In this document: piece by piece, positions 5,638 to 6,302 of the stretch
Layout: each line of letters starts with the position of its first letter
How positions within the stretch are numbered: the stretch's first letter is position 1
Assembly: GCA_036264255.1 (NCBI GenBank)
Contig: DATARI010000255.1
Coordinates: 1-6,302 of the forward strand
DNA length: 6,302 bases
From: DASZIT01 sp036264255
GTDB lineage: Bacteria; Actinomycetota; Acidimicrobiia; Acidimicrobiales; RAAP-2
Direction of reading: 5' to 3'
Translations under genes and position numbers: made by a program
The notes under the pieces: generated by a model
Databases searched by the model: none
The model's input: only the letters and a program-made list of their open reading frames with translations
What the model was told of the DNA's origin: nothing

Positions 5638-5643
5638 ACTGAC

Positions 5644-6141
5644 GTGTCGCAGGACGGCTTGAAGGAGATCATCGGTCAACCGACCAGCAAATCGGTGGTG
5701 ACGGTGGAGCGGGGGCAACTGGCTACCTTTGCCGCTGCCGTCAAGGACGCCAGTCCGATCTACCGGGACCCGAGGGCGGCCGCCGAGGCGGGGCTGGCCG
5801 GAATCCCCGCCCCTCCCAGCTACCCGTTCGTGATGGAGAACTTCGGGGTGTTCCCCGAACTGCAGCCGTCCGACGCCCCGTCGGGCAATGCGATGGCATC
5901 GGTGCTGGGCCCGCTGATGGCCAAGGGCGGGATCATCCTCCACGGCGAGCAGGAGTTCAACTACCACCGGCCGATCTTCGCCGGCGACGTGCTGGAGGGC
6001 GAGGGCAAGGTGGTCGACGCCTATGAGAAGGAGTCCAAGGGCAAGACCATGACCTTCGTGGTGGTGGAGACCGCCTGGACCGATCGGGCCACCGGCGAGC
6101 TGGTCTGCACCTCCCGCATGAACATCATCCACCGGATCTGA
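5644..6141 (+). CDS. FAS1-like / MaoC N-terminal-type dehydratase subunit (single hot-dog)
   Basis: This 165-residue single hot-dog protein resembles the FAS1-like half of (R)-hydratases/dehydratases, as in mycobacterial HadA/HadC and related beta-oxidation proteins. The N-terminal helix segment FAAAVKDASPIYRD (residues 29-42) is followed by GIPAPPSYPF, and the hot-dog strand reads HGEQEFNYHRPIFAGD (100-115). The hydratase-2 signature D-x-N-P-x-H appears here as Asp35-Ala-Ser-Pro-Ile-Tyr40: the Asp is kept but the catalytic His is Tyr. In characterised pairs such a half supports substrate binding, while a MaoC-type partner supplies the Asp/His pair. No such partner is in the window; it may be encoded beyond the right edge. 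The gene opens a plus-strand unit with its own promoter, and its stop overlaps the following crotonase ATG (TGATG). The family call is good; substrate and partner are unknown. Confidence 0.85.
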   Translation: MSQDGLKEIIGQPTSKSVVTVERGQLATFAAAVKDASPIYRDPRAAAEAGLAGIPAPPSYPFVMENFGVFPELQPSDAPSGNAMASVLGPLMAKGGIILHGEQEFNYHRPIFAGDVLEGEGKVVDAYEKESKGKTMTFVVVETAWTDRATGELVCTSRMNIIHRI

Positions 6142-6302
6142 TGGCGGTCACCGAGTCGGCCGAGGTCTTCCGCCGCATCGAGGACGGGGTGGCTTGGATC
6201 ACCCTCAACCGGCCCGAAGCCGGGAACGCCATCAACACCCAGATGCGGGCCCAGATCATCGGTTGGCTGGAGGAGGCCTCCGATGACCTGGCGGTGCGGG
6301 CG
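6141..6302 (+). CDS. Enoyl-CoA hydratase/isomerase (crotonase), N-terminal fragment cut by window edge
   Basis: The first 54 codons of a crotonase-superfamily protein are visible. GVAWITLNRPEAGNAIN (residues 17-33) is the conserved N-terminal strand/turn of the fold, followed by the helix TQMRAQIIGWLEEA and the beginning of the next strand (LAVRA). The start ATG overlaps the preceding TGA by one base, and no Shine-Dalgarno sequence is visible, so translation probably relies on reinitiation after the FAS1-like gene. The oxyanion hole and catalytic residues lie outside the window, so nothing can be said about whether it keeps the hydratase glutamates that the minus-strand crotonase has lost. 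Together with the FAS1-like subunit it forms the start of a second acyl-CoA unit. Confidence 0.88.
   Translation, partial: MAVTESAEVFRRIEDGVAWITLNRPEAGNAINTQMRAQIIGWLEEASDDLAVRA

Larger units (their letters stand above)
5555..5643. promoter_or_regulatory. Divergent intergenic region between the crotonase and FAS1-like genes
   Basis: These 89 bp separate two divergently transcribed genes and are the only substantial non-coding stretch in the window. They contain promoter candidates in both directions and a 7-bp direct repeat CGAGACA (5593-5599 and 5623-5629, exactly 30 bp apart), the first copy partly in a -35 and the second at the predicted start site of the plus-strand promoter. A weak, imperfect inverted match, CTCG at 5605-5608 against CGAG at 5623-5626, could be part of an operator. 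A shared regulator is possible but not shown. Confidence 0.6.

Overview
The window is very GC-rich bacterial DNA, roughly two thirds G+C by eye. It is tightly packed with genes for acyl-CoA and beta-oxidation chemistry. Third codon positions are almost all G or C, three genes start with GTG, and most junctions overlap by 1 or 4 nt. One gene looks leaderless. The proteins resemble mycobacterial and other actinobacterial catabolic enzymes. An actinobacterium fits best; a member of Acidimicrobiia is plausible, but that is an inference from style and not from a marker gene. I see no tRNA, rRNA, CRISPR array, insertion sequence, integrase or phage gene.

Left block, plus strand, 1-4733. An acyl-CoA dehydrogenase C-terminus (cut by the window edge) is followed after 33 nt by an SDR alcohol/ketone oxidoreductase. 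Next come a TesB-type acyl-CoA thioesterase (GTGA overlap), an NAD(P)-aldehyde dehydrogenase (TGATG overlap) and a class III CaiB/BaiF CoA-transferase. The only apparent break in this chain, 67 nt before the CoA-transferase, holds an unannotated 20-codon ORF. It has a near-perfect Shine-Dalgarno sequence, and its stop codon overlaps the CoA-transferase GTG. The block reads as one operon. A reasonable model is: hydroxyl or keto substrate (SDR), aldehyde to carboxylic acid (ALDH), acid to acyl-CoA (CoA-transferase), then desaturation (acyl-CoA dehydrogenase), with the thioesterase releasing CoA from blocked or terminal intermediates. The actual substrate cannot be read from sequence; a terpenoid, steroid or branched-chain compound would fit this gene mix.

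Middle, minus strand, 4739-5554. A crotonase-superfamily protein faces the operon tail to tail with only 5 nt between the two stop codons. Both canonical hydratase glutamates are replaced (Tyr124, His144), so a plain enoyl-CoA hydratase function is doubtful. It has no Shine-Dalgarno sequence, and a -10-like TAGCAT lies exactly 7 nt before its ATG, which suggests a leaderless mRNA.

Right block, plus strand, 5644-6302. An 89-bp divergent intergenic region contains a good promoter candidate for a small FAS1-like (MaoC N-terminal type) hot-dog dehydratase half. Its catalytic His position is Tyr, so it probably needs a partner subunit not present here. A second crotonase begins with a TGATG overlap and runs off the window.

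No wholly novel system is evident. The most interesting items are the coupled mini-ORF, the glutamate-less crotonase with its leaderless promoter, and the orphan dehydratase half. All family assignments come from motif recognition and memory of family members; no search was run.
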